From Rubrimonas sp036735545 (lineage in GTDB: Bacteria; Pseudomonadota; Alphaproteobacteria; Rhodobacterales; Rhodobacteraceae): a stretch of DNA of 64,000 nucleotides. A program made the translations under genes and the position numbers. This document shows positions 62,725 to 64,000 of the stretch, piece by piece. Below the pieces are notes generated by a model. That model saw only the letters and a program-made list of their open reading frames with translations. It had not been told where the DNA came from and searched no databases. The DNA is taken from positions 5,249 through 69,248 of the forward strand of contig DAINOD010000006.1 in the NCBI GenBank assembly GCA_036735545.1, read 5' to 3'. Positions within the stretch are counted from its first letter, which is position 1. Each line of letters starts with the position of its first letter.

Positions 62725-64000
<1,276 letters not shown>

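Overview
The window is chromosomal DNA of a very GC-rich (roughly 70% or more) anoxygenic phototrophic alphaproteobacterium, most likely Rhodobacterales or a close relative. The evidence is the bacteriochlorophyll genes bchG-bch2-bchP, a split F0 ATP synthase operon with b and b' subunits, ccmI next to ruvX and a DUF1289 gene, a single long RSH gene after rpoZ, and pervasive ATGA/GTGA stop-start overlaps. I saw no tRNA, rRNA, CRISPR array, insertion sequence or phage gene. Coding density is very high; only one stretch without a gene (24185-24486) slightly exceeds 300 bases.

Layout. (1) 1-15.6 kb: an accessory catabolic island. It holds a peptide-type ABC substrate-binding protein (partial, lobes apparently in permuted order), three paralogous M28-like metallopeptidases, an amidohydrolase, a quinone-oxidoreductase-like enzyme, an IclR regulator, two M20 peptidases and an ATP-dependent hydantoinase/oxoprolinase pair (hyuA, hyuB). 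A 17-bp palindrome of the form GTTTC-N7-GAAAC lies in front of each M28 transcription unit and of the IclR gene, suggesting one regulon. All three M28 paralogues lack the usual catalytic Glu-Glu pair. (2) 15.6-24.7 kb: DUF1289-ruvX-ccmI, a lone sarcosine oxidase beta subunit, a periplasmic molybdopterin-fold-like protein coupled to a histidine kinase with a degenerate ATPase domain, ileS, and a small unknown gene. (3) 24.7-35.0 kb: a complete aerobic purine degradation locus in two divergent operons, guaD-puuD-xdhC-xdhB-xdhA-uraH on the minus strand and puuE/uraD fusion-alc-allA on the plus strand. Together they take guanine to glyoxylate and urea. (4) 35.0-46.5 kb: a UxaA/GarD-type dehydratase, an AdhP-like alcohol dehydrogenase, an AsmA-family protein, an ATP-dependent DNA ligase, rlmJ, rpoZ, rsh, a DUF2062 gene and pdxJ. 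(5) 46.5-56.5 kb: F0 ATP synthase operon (atpI-B-E-F'-F on the minus strand), smc, a DsbA-like thiol oxidoreductase, DUF721, mutY, DUF488 and a soluble chemoreceptor-like protein with inverted domain order. (6) 56.5-64 kb: bchG-bch2-bchP with a PpsR/CrtJ-type site directly at the bchG start, DUF2237, dadA-alr (D-amino-acid oxidation plus alanine racemase) and the 3' part of prfC.

How genes work together. The left island reads as an uptake-and-hydrolysis system for a peptide-like or cyclic-amide substrate: permease-bound binding protein, several amide-bond hydrolases and an ATP-driven ring opener. The substrate is not identifiable from sequence. The purine locus is self-contained. The bch genes supply the last steps of bacteriochlorophyll a synthesis (esterification of bacteriochlorophyllide and reduction of the geranylgeranyl tail), but the rest of the photosynthesis cluster is not in this window.
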